Source: Gemmatimonadota bacterium (GTDB taxonomy: Bacteria; JAAXHH01). From it: 64,000 nucleotides of DNA. Positions 8,291-17,700 of this stretch are shown piece by piece. Below the pieces are notes generated by a model. The model was not told where the DNA came from, did no database searches, and worked only from the letters and a program-made list of their open reading frames with translations. Made by a program: the position numbers and the translations under genes. The stretch's first letter is position 1; every line of letters begins with the position of its first letter. Where the stretch lies: assembly GCA_026702745.1 (NCBI GenBank), contig JAPPBT010000083.1:124001-188000 (forward strand), in the 5' to 3' direction.

Positions 8291-9238
8291 TCAGAATGTG
8301 CCGGACAACCTGGTCAGCCCGGACAACGCGCCGACCAGGGTCAGCAGTCCGATTCCCCAGCAATAATACGAAAACCTGGACAGATTGCCAGCAACAACGA
8401 TGCGAAGGAGCAGCTTGAGCGCGATGTAACCGCTCACGGCCGCTGTGAGCGTTCCCACCGCTACCGGGGTCCATTGATCCGAAGGAATGGCGCCCGAATC
8501 TCCTGCCTGGACTGCAACCGCTCCCAGAATGGCGGGAACCGCTAATAGAAAAGAGTAACGCGCCGCCAGCCGCCGGTCAAGTCCCAACAGCAAGGCGATG
8601 GAAATGGTCGTTCCGGACCGCGAGATCCCGGGAATCAGCGCCAGCGCCTGGCCCAGACCGATCAGCAGCGCATCGATCCAGGTCGTCCTTCGAAGGTCCC
8701 GGTCAGCTTGCCCGGTCCAACCCGGCCGGCCCGCGTGATCCGTGTGGCCGACTCGAGTAGACCCGCCGGGCCGGTCCAGCGGATTCGCCCGGCCCGACGG
8801 ACCAGGTCGTCCCCGCTGGCTGGAGAACCGTGACAGCCACAGTATGGTCCCGGTGACCAGGAACGCGCAGCCGACATATGCCGGCGCGGAAAACAGGTGC
8901 TCGAGCTCGTCCTTCCATCCCAGGCCGAAGACCGCGGCCGGAATCGTACCCACGGCGAGCAGGAGCAGGAGGCGAAGCGCTCCCCGGTCTTCATCGGCAT
9001 GGCCGGTTACCGCGCGCCAGGCTCCCGATACCAGCAGGGCGATATCGGTTCGGAACACGACCAGCACGGCGATCAGCGTCCCGAGGTGAACCATGACTTC
9101 GAAGAGCAACTGGGGCTCACCCGGTCCGCCCGGTCCGCCCGGTCCGCCCGGTCCGAACAGCCATTGGTACACCACGAGATGGCCGGAACTGCTGATCGGC
9201 AGGAATTCCGTGACGCCCTGCAGGAATCCAAGAATCAA
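8291..9238 (-). CDS. uppP: undecaprenyl-diphosphatase (UppP/BacA)
   Basis: Integral membrane phosphatase that recycles undecaprenyl pyrophosphate for cell-wall and polysaccharide synthesis (EC 3.6.1.27). The two signature blocks are present: EFLPISSSGH at 11-20 and PGISRSGTT at 203-211. Two stretches are foreign to the family: a Gly-Gly-Pro repeat at 29-41 and a Gly/Pro/Arg-rich linker at 140-184, both in loops between helices, so the protein is longer (315) than usual (260-280). The first listed start is TTG at 9238. An in-frame ATT at 9256 has GGGAG eight bases upstream and would give a more family-like N-terminus. Confidence 0.9.
   Translation of the reverse strand: MILGFLQGVTEFLPISSSGHLVVYQWLFGPGGPGGPGGPGEPQLLFEVMVHLGTLIAVLVVFRTDIALLVSGAWRAVTGHADEDRGALRLLLLLAVGTIPAAVFGLGWKDELEHLFSAPAYVGCAFLVTGTILWLSRFSSQRGRPGPSGRANPLDRPGGSTRVGHTDHAGRPGWTGQADRDLRRTTWIDALLIGLGQALALIPGISRSGTTISIALLLGLDRRLAARYSFLLAVPAILGAVAVQAGDSGAIPSDQWTPVAVGTLTAAVSGYIALKLLLRIVVAGNLSRFSYYCWGIGLLTLVGALSGLTRLSGTF
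9120..9155. repeat. 9-bp GC-rich minisatellite in uppP, four copies
   Basis: Four perfect tandem copies of CCCGGTCCG encode a Gly-Gly-Pro run in the first periplasmic or cytoplasmic loop of UppP. A near-identical 9-mer is expanded at 28490-28597 and 61367-61411. Confidence 0.9.
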
Positions 9239-9312
9239 CGCGTGGTGAATTGGAATGGGTCACGCTCCCGGGGCTGGCCTGCTCAGGAAGACCGACACGG
9301 GGCCATTCCCGC

Positions 9313-10566
9313 TCAGGAAGGCTGGCGCCTGGGTCTTCTCGAATACCGCCTGCGCGGCTTGCGGCCCTGTGAGCGTCCGCTTCCCGTTTCGGGCTGGACC
9401 TTGGCCTCGGTCGTGGCCGGCGGAGGCTTCGGACTGGCGGTGAAACAGGATCTTGCGGCCTGCCAGAACAGCATCAGGGGCAGTGACGGCAGCGCCGCGT
9501 AGGCCAGGGCCGGGGCGCGCATGAACCACAGTCTGAGAACCACGAAGATCGCAAGTCCGGCGATCAGCGCGATCCAGCCCAGGGCGATGGTCGAAGCGAC
9601 GCCGTGCAGGTACGCGGCGAGACCAAAGAACAGCAGCGCCGTGAACAACGTCGAGTTAAACGAGGGCATGAAGAGATTGAAACCGCCGATCACCTGTGCC
9701 GCGCTGCGCCATTTCAGTCCATCCATGATCAGGGGGAGTCCGTCGGTCCGGGCAAGCCGCCACCTCGATCTCAGGCGGTCGAACGTGGAGCGAACGGGTT
9801 TTATGGCCCGGGTACGGTCGTATACCCATGCCTGGTCACTATACTGGATGACCACGTCGTGGCGTAGCAACCTGGTCATGAATCCCAGTACATTGTCCAG
9901 CCGGGGACTTTGCGCGCCGTGTTTTTCCACCAGCCGCCTGGAGACGCACAGACCGGTTCGATGGATTCCACCGGCCAGACGGAGATTCAGCGGCCAGCTT
10001 GTAAGCCAGCAGGGTTTCAAGGTGCTCAGCAGGGCCCTGCTCGCCGTGTTCCAGGTCCACTTTCTGCCCGTTACGCTGTATCCGGACTGGACGGCCAGGG
10101 CGCCCCGGGAGAGCTTGTCACTCATCACGGCCAGGTAGTTGGCGGAAATCCTGGACCGGACGTCCAGGATGACGTAGGCATCGTAGCGGTCTTTCGTGGT
10201 AAGCCGTTCCAGCACGCCGTGGACCGCCTCGTCCGCATCGGACCAGCGCTGCTTCCCGGCTCCGTAGACGACCGCTCCCTTGCGCCGCGCGGTGGTCGGC
10301 GTCTGGTCCGTGCAGTTCACCGGAGCGATGATCACGTCGAACATGCTCCGCGGATACTTGTTCCGGCGCAGATGATCCACGGTCCTGCCGATCGTTCCTT
10401 CGTCGTTCCCCACGGGCACCACCAGGGCGAAGACGTGCCGGGGAAAGATCAGCGGTACCTTGCCGCTTCCGCGGATCCGGCCGATGAAGCTCAACAGGAA
10501 TCCATAGGCCACGAGAACGATCAATCCGGCCAGGACAACCGACTCGAGCAGCGACAGGTACGTCAA
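9313..10566 (-). CDS. GT2-fold glycosyltransferase-like membrane protein with degenerate motifs
   Basis: A 417-residue protein laid out like processive family 2 glycosyltransferases: one N-terminal helix (about 5-28), a GT-A domain (45-270), then two or three C-terminal helices and a basic tail. The motifs are altered: the DxD/DADS site reads DVRS at 135-138, the TED general-base region reads RLDN, and only a partial RxxRW remains. Activity is therefore doubtful or altered. The TTG at 10566 has GGAG eight bases upstream and is the only start before a stop. It follows rfbB by 49 bp, suggesting a polysaccharide context. Confidence 0.7.
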   Translation of the reverse strand: MTYLSLLESVVLAGLIVLVAYGFLLSFIGRIRGSGKVPLIFPRHVFALVVPVGNDEGTIGRTVDHLRRNKYPRSMFDVIIAPVNCTDQTPTTARRKGAVVYGAGKQRWSDADEAVHGVLERLTTKDRYDAYVILDVRSRISANYLAVMSDKLSRGALAVQSGYSVTGRKWTWNTASRALLSTLKPCWLTSWPLNLRLAGGIHRTGLCVSRRLVEKHGAQSPRLDNVLGFMTRLLRHDVVIQYSDQAWVYDRTRAIKPVRSTFDRLRSRWRLARTDGLPLIMDGLKWRSAAQVIGGFNLFMPSFNSTLFTALLFFGLAAYLHGVASTIALGWIALIAGLAIFVVLRLWFMRAPALAYAALPSLPLMLFWQAARSCFTASPKPPPATTEAKVQPETGSGRSQGRKPRRRYSRRPRRQPS

Positions 10567-10594
10567 ATCTTACACTCCATATGCGTGCGTGACC

Positions 10595-10630
10595 TTTTCA
10601 GGTTTGATAACGTTTTCAAGTTTGATATCG
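10595..10630. repeat. 18-bp tandem duplication across the rfbB stop codon
   Basis: Two adjacent 18-bp copies, 10595-10612 and 10613-10630, differ at two or three positions. The rightmost carries the rfbB stop codon (10616-10618), so the other copy is a duplicate of the gene's 3' end placed in the spacer before the GT2 gene. Confidence 0.8.
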
Positions 10631-11629
10631 TTCATCGTACTGCTGTTTGTAATACGACCTGAAACCGCTTTCGTTCCGGATCTCCTGCCACCACTGCGGG
10701 TGGTCCACGTACCACCGGACCGTCCGGTCCAGCAGCGTGTCGAAGTCGAGGGACGGGCGCCATCCCAGGGCCTGGATGCGGCCGCAGTCCATGGCGTACC
10801 GCAGATCATGCCCGCTCCGGTCCGGGACGAACTCGCGCAGTCCCGCCGGCCGGTCGAGGATTTCCAGGACGCGGGCGGCCAGGTCCCGGCCATTGACTTC
10901 GCGGTTCGTGCCCACGTTGTACGCGTTCCCCGGCTTGCCGGACTCAAGCACCCGGTCGATGGCGGAACAGTGGTCTTCCACGTACAGGTAGTTGCGCACC
11001 GCGCTTCCGTCGCCGTACACCGGCAGCGGCTTGTACTCCAGTGCGTTCGTGATGAACAGGGGCAGGACCTTCTCCGGGTACTGATAGGGGCCGACGGTGT
11101 TCCCGCCCCGCGTGATCAGCACGGGCATGCCGTAGGTGGTGAAATAGGACTGGACCAGCAGCTCCGCCGCGGCCTTGCTGGCGGCGTAGGGATTGCGAGG
11201 CGCCAGGGCATCGCTTTCCACCGAGCAGCCTTCCGGTACGTGGCCGTACACTTCGTCGGTGGACACCTGCAGGAACCGCTTCACTTCCTGGTGCCGCGCC
11301 GCTTCGAGGAGGACGTACACCCCGTTGAAATTGGTTTCGATGAAGGAGGACGGGTCGAGGATGGACCGGTCCACATGGGATTCGGCCGCGAAATTGACGA
11401 CCGTGTCGACCCCGCTCATCGCGTCGTCGACCGTGGCCCTGTCCCGGATATCCCCGTGAACGAACCGGAACCGGTCCGAACCCACGCTATCGTCGATATT
11501 GGCCAGACTGCCGGCGTAGGTCAGCGCATCAAGCACCACGACCCGCGTTTCGGGACGGTGTTTCAGTGCGTATCGAACGAAGTTACTGCCGATGAACCCG
11601 GCTCCACCGGTAACCAGCATGGCATCCAT
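10616..11629 (-). CDS. rfbB: dTDP-glucose 4,6-dehydratase (RfbB/RmlB)
   Basis: Converts dTDP-glucose to dTDP-4-keto-6-deoxyglucose (EC 4.2.1.46), an NAD-dependent extended SDR. It shows the Rossmann glycines G8-G11-G14, the catalytic T124-D125-E126 triad (STDEVYG) and Y148/K152 (YAASK). Length, 337 residues, is normal. The partners rmlA, rmlC and rmlD are not in the window, so the deoxysugar pathway must be completed elsewhere. It sits between the molybdopterin oxidoreductase and the GT2-like gene on the same strand. Confidence 0.92.
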   Translation of the reverse strand: MDAMLVTGGAGFIGSNFVRYALKHRPETRVVVLDALTYAGSLANIDDSVGSDRFRFVHGDIRDRATVDDAMSGVDTVVNFAAESHVDRSILDPSSFIETNFNGVYVLLEAARHQEVKRFLQVSTDEVYGHVPEGCSVESDALAPRNPYAASKAAAELLVQSYFTTYGMPVLITRGGNTVGPYQYPEKVLPLFITNALEYKPLPVYGDGSAVRNYLYVEDHCSAIDRVLESGKPGNAYNVGTNREVNGRDLAARVLEILDRPAGLREFVPDRSGHDLRYAMDCGRIQALGWRPSLDFDTLLDRTVRWYVDHPQWWQEIRNESGFRSYYKQQYDERYQT

Positions 11630-11644
11630 AGAAAGCCTGGCTCC

Positions 11645-12286
11645 TCAGGATTTGATCCGTCCATCGTCCGAATAACCGCGTTGCTCCCAGTATCCCTTGT
11701 GGTTCTTGCGGGTGACTTCGATCCGGGTAATCCACTTGACCTGCTTGTATCCATACATGCCGGGCATGACCAGGCGCACGGGCGATCCATGTTTAGCCCA
11801 CAGCGGCTCGTCGTTCATCTCGAGGGCCAGCATGCTGCTCTTCTTCAATGCCTCGCCCACGGGTACACTGCTTTCATACTCGTCCGCCCCGTAGAAAATG
11901 ACGTCACGGGCTTCCGGGTCCATGCCCGCTTTTTCAAGCAGGTCGCGCAGCCGAACACCGACCCACCGCGCCCTGCCCTGGGCGCCGCCGACGCAACGGA
12001 GGATACTCTCCTGCGTGACCTGCGGCCACTCGTGCAATTCATCGTACCTCAGTGCGTATGGAGTCGAAACGGCGCCTTCAATCTCGAGCCGTTCCTTTTC
12101 GACGTCGATTTTCGGTGGAAAGGAGACAATAGCTACGGCGAAAAACCTGCGCAGGGGAGTCAGGCCCTCGTCGTCCTTTTCAACGGGTACAAACAGGGGG
12201 CCGGCCAGGGACTGAAGCGTGGGAAGCGTAGCCCCGCCGGCAACGAGTCCGGCCGCGAGGGTCTCCAGGAAATGTCGCCGGTCCAT
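11645..12286 (-). CDS. Tat-exported molybdopterin oxidoreductase (MsrP/sulfite-oxidase fold)
   Basis: A 213-residue protein starting with a twin-arginine signal (DRRHFLETLAAGLVAGG), so export to the periplasm is expected. The body matches the sulfite-oxidase molybdopterin domain; C98 (ILRCVGG) is the expected molybdenum ligand. MsrP (YedY), which reduces methionine sulfoxide in periplasmic proteins, is the nearest well-known relative, but no heme partner MsrQ is adjacent. It is the first gene of a six-gene minus-strand run. The call to the fold is firm; the reaction is inferred. Confidence 0.82.
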   Translation of the reverse strand: MDRRHFLETLAAGLVAGGATLPTLQSLAGPLFVPVEKDDEGLTPLRRFFAVAIVSFPPKIDVEKERLEIEGAVSTPYALRYDELHEWPQVTQESILRCVGGAQGRARWVGVRLRDLLEKAGMDPEARDVIFYGADEYESSVPVGEALKKSSMLALEMNDEPLWAKHGSPVRLVMPGMYGYKQVKWITRIEVTRKNHKGYWEQRGYSDDGRIKS

Positions 12287-12412
12287 GCAAAGATCCTGTC
12301 GGGATCGGGATGGGTCTGATCCGAATGGGTCTGATCCGGATGGGTTTTGCGTAGTCTGACCGTTGATTCGGATACCAGACTCGCCGCGGGTCCTATCTCC
12401 ACGCCTGCCATA

Positions 12413-12441
12413 AGGTTACACACGTGTAGTACGCCTGTCAA
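12413..12441 (-). promoter_or_regulatory. promoter for the msrP-like / rfbB / uppP run
   Basis: On the minus strand a perfect TTGACA (12441-12436) is followed after 17 bp by a weak TAACCT (12418-12413). An 8-bp palindrome ACACGTGT (12420-12427) lies in the spacer, where a regulator could bind. The leader would be about 120 nt. Confidence 0.45.
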
Positions 12442-12463
12442 GGCATTTGGGGGCATACCCGGG

Positions 12464-12537
12464 GGAATGAAACGGTGTGGAAGGGGCGGGTCGCATCGGA
12501 GGAATGAAACGGTCTGGGAGGCGCCAGGGCGCATCGG
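12464..12537. repeat. 37-bp imperfect tandem duplication
   Basis: Copies at 12464-12500 and 12501-12537 both begin ggaatgaaacggt and end gcatcgg. The 37-bp period equals that of the 1510-1620 repeat, but the sequences differ. Confidence 0.75.
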
Positions 12538-12540
12538 GGT

Positions 12541-12569
12541 TTGATAATTGGACGGCCAGGGATTAGAAT
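12541..12569 (+). promoter_or_regulatory. sigma70-type promoter for the SDR at 12682
   Basis: TTGATA (12541-12546), 17-bp spacer, TAGAAT (12564-12569); each hexamer matches five of six consensus positions. The predicted leader is about 106 nt. Confidence 0.55.
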
Positions 12570-12681
12570 ACCAGAGCGCATTGGAACGGAATTGGCATGA
12601 ATCGGTGAATGCGGGCGAATTCAGCCAAACCATATCCCGCGAAACCATATCCCACGAAACCAAACGAGGAAGGACAGCTAC

Positions 12682-13428
12682 ATGTCGCTCGAGAACAAGA
12701 CGGTCGTTATTACCGGCGCGGCGATGGGCATTGGACGGGCCGCGGCCCTGTGCTGCGCGGAAGCCGGGGGGCGGACCGTCCTGGCCGATATCGAAGAAAC
12801 CCGGCTGAAAGAGACCTTCGGCGATATACACGCTGCGGGCGGCGAGGCTTCATACCAGGTGGTGGACGTTTCGGACGCCCGGCAGGTCGAGGCGCTGATG
12901 GCGGGCGCGGTCGAAGACTTCGGACGGATCGACGCGCTCATCAACAGCGCGGGCATCCTTGAGGGCGCCTTCGTGCCCGTGGACGAGCTGGACGAGGAAG
13001 TGTGGCAACGCGTGATGGACGTTAACCTGAAAGGGTCCTTTCTTACCTGCAAGTACGCCGCGGCCGTGATGAAGGAACAGCAAAAGGGCGTCATCGTCCT
13101 GCTGTCCTCCGGAGCCGGCGTCCGGGGAGGCAGTTCATCGGTGGCCTACGGGACCAGCAAGGGGGCCGTGCACGGGCAGGCGGTCGTCCTCGAGAGCCAG
13201 CTTTCGCCCTTCGGAATACGCGTGCACGCGGTCTGTCCGGGGGGGATCGCAACGCCCATGAAGCTCCGGAATATCGCCCAGGGGGCCGAATCCCAGGGGG
13301 GATCGGTGGAAGAAGCGCTCAAGCAGGCGGAAACATATCTGGGCGACCCCGATGGCGTGGGCAGGATCCTGGCCTTCCTCGTATCCGATCAGGCCGACCA
13401 TCTCCGCCAGACCGTCTTTACGCGGTGA
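12682..13428 (+). CDS. SDR-family oxidoreductase
   Basis: A classical SDR of 248 residues: TGAAMGIG at 11-18, NSAG at 88-91, Ser142/143, Tyr156 and Lys160 (YGTSK). All catalytic positions are filled. The C-terminus ends SDQADHLRQTVFTR, without the common GGxxxDGG ending. GAGGAAGGA precedes the ATG and fixes the start. Its 3' end overlaps the convergent aldose epimerase gene by 11 bp. The substrate is not deducible; a 3-oxoacyl or sugar alcohol substrate is equally possible. Confidence 0.85.
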   Translation: MSLENKTVVITGAAMGIGRAAALCCAEAGGRTVLADIEETRLKETFGDIHAAGGEASYQVVDVSDARQVEALMAGAVEDFGRIDALINSAGILEGAFVPVDELDEEVWQRVMDVNLKGSFLTCKYAAAVMKEQQKGVIVLLSSGAGVRGGSSSVAYGTSKGAVHGQAVVLESQLSPFGIRVHAVCPGGIATPMKLRNIAQGAESQGGSVEEALKQAETYLGDPDGVGRILAFLVSDQADHLRQTVFTR

Positions 13429-14560
13429 TCGTGGACGCGAAGGCGTAGCACACCTCGTGACGGTATTCGTCATCCGGTTGCAGGATGACCGTAGGCCATC
13501 CCGGCGTCCCCTGTCGGTTGACCGCGTCCGGAAAAGCCTGCGTCTCCAGGCAGAAACCGTGGTGACTGCCGTACACGGCGCCTCGCTTGCCGGTGAGTGC
13601 ATCGGTCAAGTTATTCCCCGTGTAGAACTGTACGCCCGGTTGATCGGTCCGGACCGCCATGGCCAGACCCGAGCGGCGTGAAGCGACCTGAGCAGCCGGC
13701 CTCACCCGCCCACCCGCTTCGCGCAGGACGAAGTTGTGGTCGTATCCACCTGGACCTCCCGTACCGTCGGGCTTCCGCGTACCAGCGGGCTCCCGCGGAC
13801 CCGCGGACTCCGGCGGACCAGATTGGGAAACCGCGTCCATCTCCGCGGCGATGGTTTTCGGTTCCGTGAAGTCGAAGGGCGTCCCGGCGACCGGCCTGAT
13901 TTCGCCCGTGGGAATGAGATAGCCGTCGACGGGCGTGTAGGCGTCGGCGAACAACGTAACCTCGTGGTCCAGCACCGGGCCGGCCTGGTGCCCGTTCAGG
14001 TTCCAGTAGGAATGATTGGTCAGGTTCACCACCGTGGACCGGTCGGTCCGCGCCGTCATCGAAATTCGTAGTTCGTCGTCTCCGGTAAGCGTGTAGATAA
14101 CCGTCGTTTCCACCGTGCCGGGATATCCTTCCTCCCCGTCCACGCTCGTATAGGTCATCTCGACGTAGGGTCCGTCTTCGCGCTGGCCGAAGTCCTGCGG
14201 TTCCCAGAACTGCTTGTCGAATCCGCCCGGTCCCCCGTGGATGTGATTTGGGCCGGCCCCGTCGTTGATCGCCAGCTGGTAATCCCGCCCTTCCAGCTTG
14301 AACCTGCCGCCGGCGATTCGGTTGGCGCAGCGGCCGACCGTGGTCCCGAAGAACGGATGCCCCCCCAGGTATTCATCAAGCGTATCGAAACCAAGTACTA
14401 CGTCCACGAGATGCCCTGCCGTGTCCGGGATCTCCAGGGACTGTAGAATCCCGCCGTAATTCGTCACGCGCGCGGCCGCGCCGCTCGCTCCGTTCAACGT
14501 GTAGAGATAAACGGGCCGGGACCTGAAAGTCCCCCAGATGGTCTCTTCTACGGCACCCAT
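13418..14560 (-). CDS. galM: aldose 1-epimerase (GalM)
   Basis: Interconverts alpha and beta anomers of aldoses (EC 5.1.3.3). Family blocks are seen at GRCANRIAGGRF (76-87), H108 in NHIHGG, H183 in TNHSYWN, and the CLETQ.FPDA glutamate near the C-terminus. Residues about 247-272 form a Gly/Pro/Arg-rich insertion (SGPPESAGPREPAG, then TRKPDGTGGPGG) just before the YDHNF block. It is made of degenerate 9- and 12-bp units and accounts for the extra length (380 against about 350). GGAGG precedes the ATG. Confidence 0.9.
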   Translation of the reverse strand: MGAVEETIWGTFRSRPVYLYTLNGASGAAARVTNYGGILQSLEIPDTAGHLVDVVLGFDTLDEYLGGHPFFGTTVGRCANRIAGGRFKLEGRDYQLAINDGAGPNHIHGGPGGFDKQFWEPQDFGQREDGPYVEMTYTSVDGEEGYPGTVETTVIYTLTGDDELRISMTARTDRSTVVNLTNHSYWNLNGHQAGPVLDHEVTLFADAYTPVDGYLIPTGEIRPVAGTPFDFTEPKTIAAEMDAVSQSGPPESAGPREPAGTRKPDGTGGPGGYDHNFVLREAGGRVRPAAQVASRRSGLAMAVRTDQPGVQFYTGNNLTDALTGKRGAVYGSHHGFCLETQAFPDAVNRQGTPGWPTVILQPDDEYRHEVCYAFASTITA

Positions 14561-14581
14561 CGCTCTTACCTCCTCAAACCG

Positions 14582-14610
14582 AAAATAATCGACAGGTCAG
14601 GCTCGATCAA
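14582..14610 (-). promoter_or_regulatory. possible promoter for galM
   Basis: On the minus strand TTGATC (14610-14605), 17-bp spacer, TATTTT (14587-14582). Both hexamers match four of six positions. The leader would be only about 15 nt, just enough for the GGAGG site. Confidence 0.35.
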
Positions 14611-14741
14611 TGAAATGTCGGGACGGTTCCGGTCCATGGATTCGAGAGCTGGTTCGCCGAATCGACTGATTGGAGATAGGATCGCGGGTCGCCTGCGAAA
14701 CGGATACTGACGATGCACTTTCGGTAGGAGAAGCCTATCCC

Positions 14742-17700
14742 ATGGTCGAAACACATTCGGCGGACGCCGTGCAATCGGCAGTCGCCATGCAGTCGAAAGA
14801 ACGACTTTCCGCGGCTTGTCCGGTCCCGTTCTCACCAGACGAGGTATCCCAATGGGAACGAAAGGGCCGTGGACTGGCCGTTTTCCGGTGTCCCGACACG
14901 TTTTCACTGCCTGAGGTCGAGTCCCGTCCCGGTACGGCCATCCTGGTCGATCCGGATGAAGGGCGGGAGATCCCGGGCGAACCCGACCGTCTTGTGCTGA
15001 AGTTGACGTCTCGGTGCACGCCACATCTGAACAGCGTGGTGAATCGCATCGTGCTACCGGCGTACAGGCGGTACATCCCCCTGTATCTGTTTGCCTCATG
15101 GAAAGAGGAGGACCTGGACACCGGGGCGGTTCGAATGCCGGACAAAGAAGAGATTGAAGCGGCGATTTTGCCGCTCTTGAAAGAACAGCTTCGGTATCTG
15201 CTGGCTTTCACTTGCGTCGTGTTTCCCAATACCGAAGCGCTGTATGCGTCGAGGAAGCCCTGGCTGACCCCCTTGGAAGTCATGATGCGCGAAGGACTTA
15301 CCCGGGCAGGCCTGCCTCACCGGCTTCACGTTCGGCTGGGACCGGCCTGCGTCGACGCACTGGTCGGCGACCCGCACGATGTCGACCCGCCCGATGGCGA
15401 CCCGCACGATGTCGACCCGCATGATGGCGACCCGCATGATGGCGACCTGCACGACGGCGACCCGTACAGTGGCGCCGTTGCTGTGGAGATCGACGGCAGG
15501 GCGTTTGACCGTGACGACCGGCTCCGGACGGACACGGTGCTGATCGAAAAACTCGGTATTCGTGAAGTCATCCGGTTCAGCGGGAGTGAAGTCGTGCACG
15601 ATCTCGATGCGTGTGTCGAGAAAGTACGTTCGACGCTGACGGCACGGGGAAGTGGAACCGGCCAGGGTCATGGAACCGGCCCTGCAAACGAGCCGCCGAT
15701 CCGGATACCCGATCCGAAACCTGGCCTGGCCGGGGAGCAGGCCAGGTGCCTGGACCCCCGGGCCGGTGTGGTGCTCACCCTCGCCCCGGCGGGTTCCGGC
15801 AAGACGCGGGTGTTGACGCGTAGGGTGGTGGAAGCCGTTCGAGGCGGCATTAAACCCGATCGAATTCTTTGCGTGGTCTTCAACAAGGCGGCGAGTGAGG
15901 TGATGTCCGAGCGTATACACGGCGACGCCGGACTGCATGGCGTCCATATCCGCACGTTGCACAGTCTGGGATTTGAGATCTGCAGGCAGGCGCCGGGCAG
16001 CCCCTACACGGGTTACGGCGTCGTTACCGAGCAGACGCTGCCGGGCGGACTGACCGATCTGTTCAGGAAGGTACTGAAAGCAGATTTCGAGCAGCACGCC
16101 GCCGCCTTGCCCTATCCATTCCCCGAACATCTCGTCGTCGCGTACGAGGAAGCGGCATCTCGGTACAGGAGAACGTTGATGCCCATCGGTGGAGACGACT
16201 CCGGCGTCGAGATCGAAGGGTTCGATGGCGACCAGGCGCGCAGAATCAGCGAGGATGTGGATAGCCGGATGAAAGAAAAAGCCCTGATGACCTTCGACGA
16301 ACAGTTGTTTCGGGCCGTGGAAATCCTCCTGGAGCATCCCGCAACGCGTTCGGTCTACCTGCACCGCTTCGATTCGGTCCTCGTGGACGAGGTTCAGGAC
16401 CTCACCCCCGTACAGTTCCTGATGCTCCGGCTGCTCTCCCTGCCCCTGAACAATCTGTTCGCGGTGGGCGATGACGACCAGATGATCAACACCTTCACAG
16501 GGGCGGACCCCGAGAACATCCGCTCGTTTCAACGGTGGTATCCGGGCGCGGCGATCCACACCCTGGGCGCGAATTACCGGTGCAGGCCGGACATCGTAAC
16601 CCGTTCCGCCAGCGTCATTTCCCACAACGTCAACCGCTTCGACAAGCCCATCCGCCCCGTACAGACCAAGGCCGGACCGGCCAGAGACACCATCCGGGTC
16701 ATCGCATGTCCTTCGCTGGAATCGGAAACAGATGCCGTGGTACGCACGATCCGCCGGTGGAGAAAAGGGGGTTACGGATACGGGGACATGGCCGTTCTGG
16801 TCCGGGTCCAGTCGATCGCAGCGCCCCTGCAGTCCGCGTTCAAGGAGGCGGACCTGCCCTTTGACCCGATGGACGCCGGCGCGTTGTTCCAATCCCATGC
16901 GGGAAGGACTCTGGGTGCGTATCTCGACGTCATCGCCTGCAATCAGCGGGCCGATCCCCGGTCCTATGCCCTCAGTCTTTCATTTCCTTCCAGGCGACTC
17001 TCCAATGAGCAGTTGCGCGAAGCGGCGGCACTCGGCCACCGTTTCTTCGAGCGAACGGACCGTCTGCACCGTGATGTGTCCGCCAGTCTGGAGGAATACC
17101 GAGGAGCCATCGAAATCCTGCGCGGCGTCTACACGTCTCCAGACGGGTCTCCTGTTGCATTTCTCGAAGACTTGCTGGATCGAACGGGCCTTGGCGCATA
17201 CTACAAGAGGCAGGAGGAGAACAGCCGGCAGCGCATGGGCGCATCTGACGTGGAATCCATCGATTCGATTCGTCAGATAGCGGCCCGGTATGCATGCAAG
17301 ACAGCCTTCGTGGAATCGTACCTGGGGACCATGGCCGCCGAAACCACCGAGAACCAGATGGACCGCCTTTATGCCGGTGCGTCCCTGGCGGAATCGGGAA
17401 ATGATGCGAAATCGGCGGAAATGCCTGTAGACACATCGTCAGGCAGCGATCGCGTTACCATAACCACGATTCACCGGAGCAAGGGGGACGAATACAAGGG
17501 TGTCATCCTCTTCAACGTGGTGGAGGACATCCTGCCCCACAGACGGATGACCGGATCAGAAGCGGATATCGAGGAGGAACGGCGCGTATTCTACGTTGCC
17601 CTGACGCGGGCCGAGGAGAGGCTGTGCATCACGACGCAGCGGAAGCATCCTTCCCGGTTCCTGGCCGAGATGAAGTCTGCCGCTGGAGGTAGCCTGCTGT

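Larger units (their letters stand above)
12287..12681. other. divergent intergenic region with two promoters and three repeat blocks
   Basis: This 395-bp gap separates the minus-strand operon from a plus-strand SDR. It holds one promoter in each direction (12413-12441 and 12541-12569). It also has a 15-bp repeat (atgggtctgatccg-type, about 12310-12338), a 37-bp duplication (12464-12537), and a 15-bp duplication just upstream of the SDR ribosome site (12627-12656). No coding potential is seen. Confidence 0.75.

Noticed and set aside
10589-12319. Long open frame (576 codons) antisense to rfbB and the molybdoenzyme gene
   Set aside because: GC-rich codon bias on the minus strand removes stops from the opposite strand; the translation is Arg/His/Val-rich with no domain, while rfbB is unmistakable.
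12464-12537. Second CRISPR-like candidate with a 37-bp period
   Set aside because: The repeat is contiguous without spacers and has only two copies.
14670-14741. Longer start for the helicase at TTG 14670
   Set aside because: ATG 14742 has TAGGAG upstream, and the extra 24 residues are low in hydrophobic content and unlike any domain.
15096-16898. 600-codon open frame antisense to the helicase gene
   Set aside because: Shadow of the helicase; the repeat block alone produces its low-complexity VDIVRVAI-like stretch.
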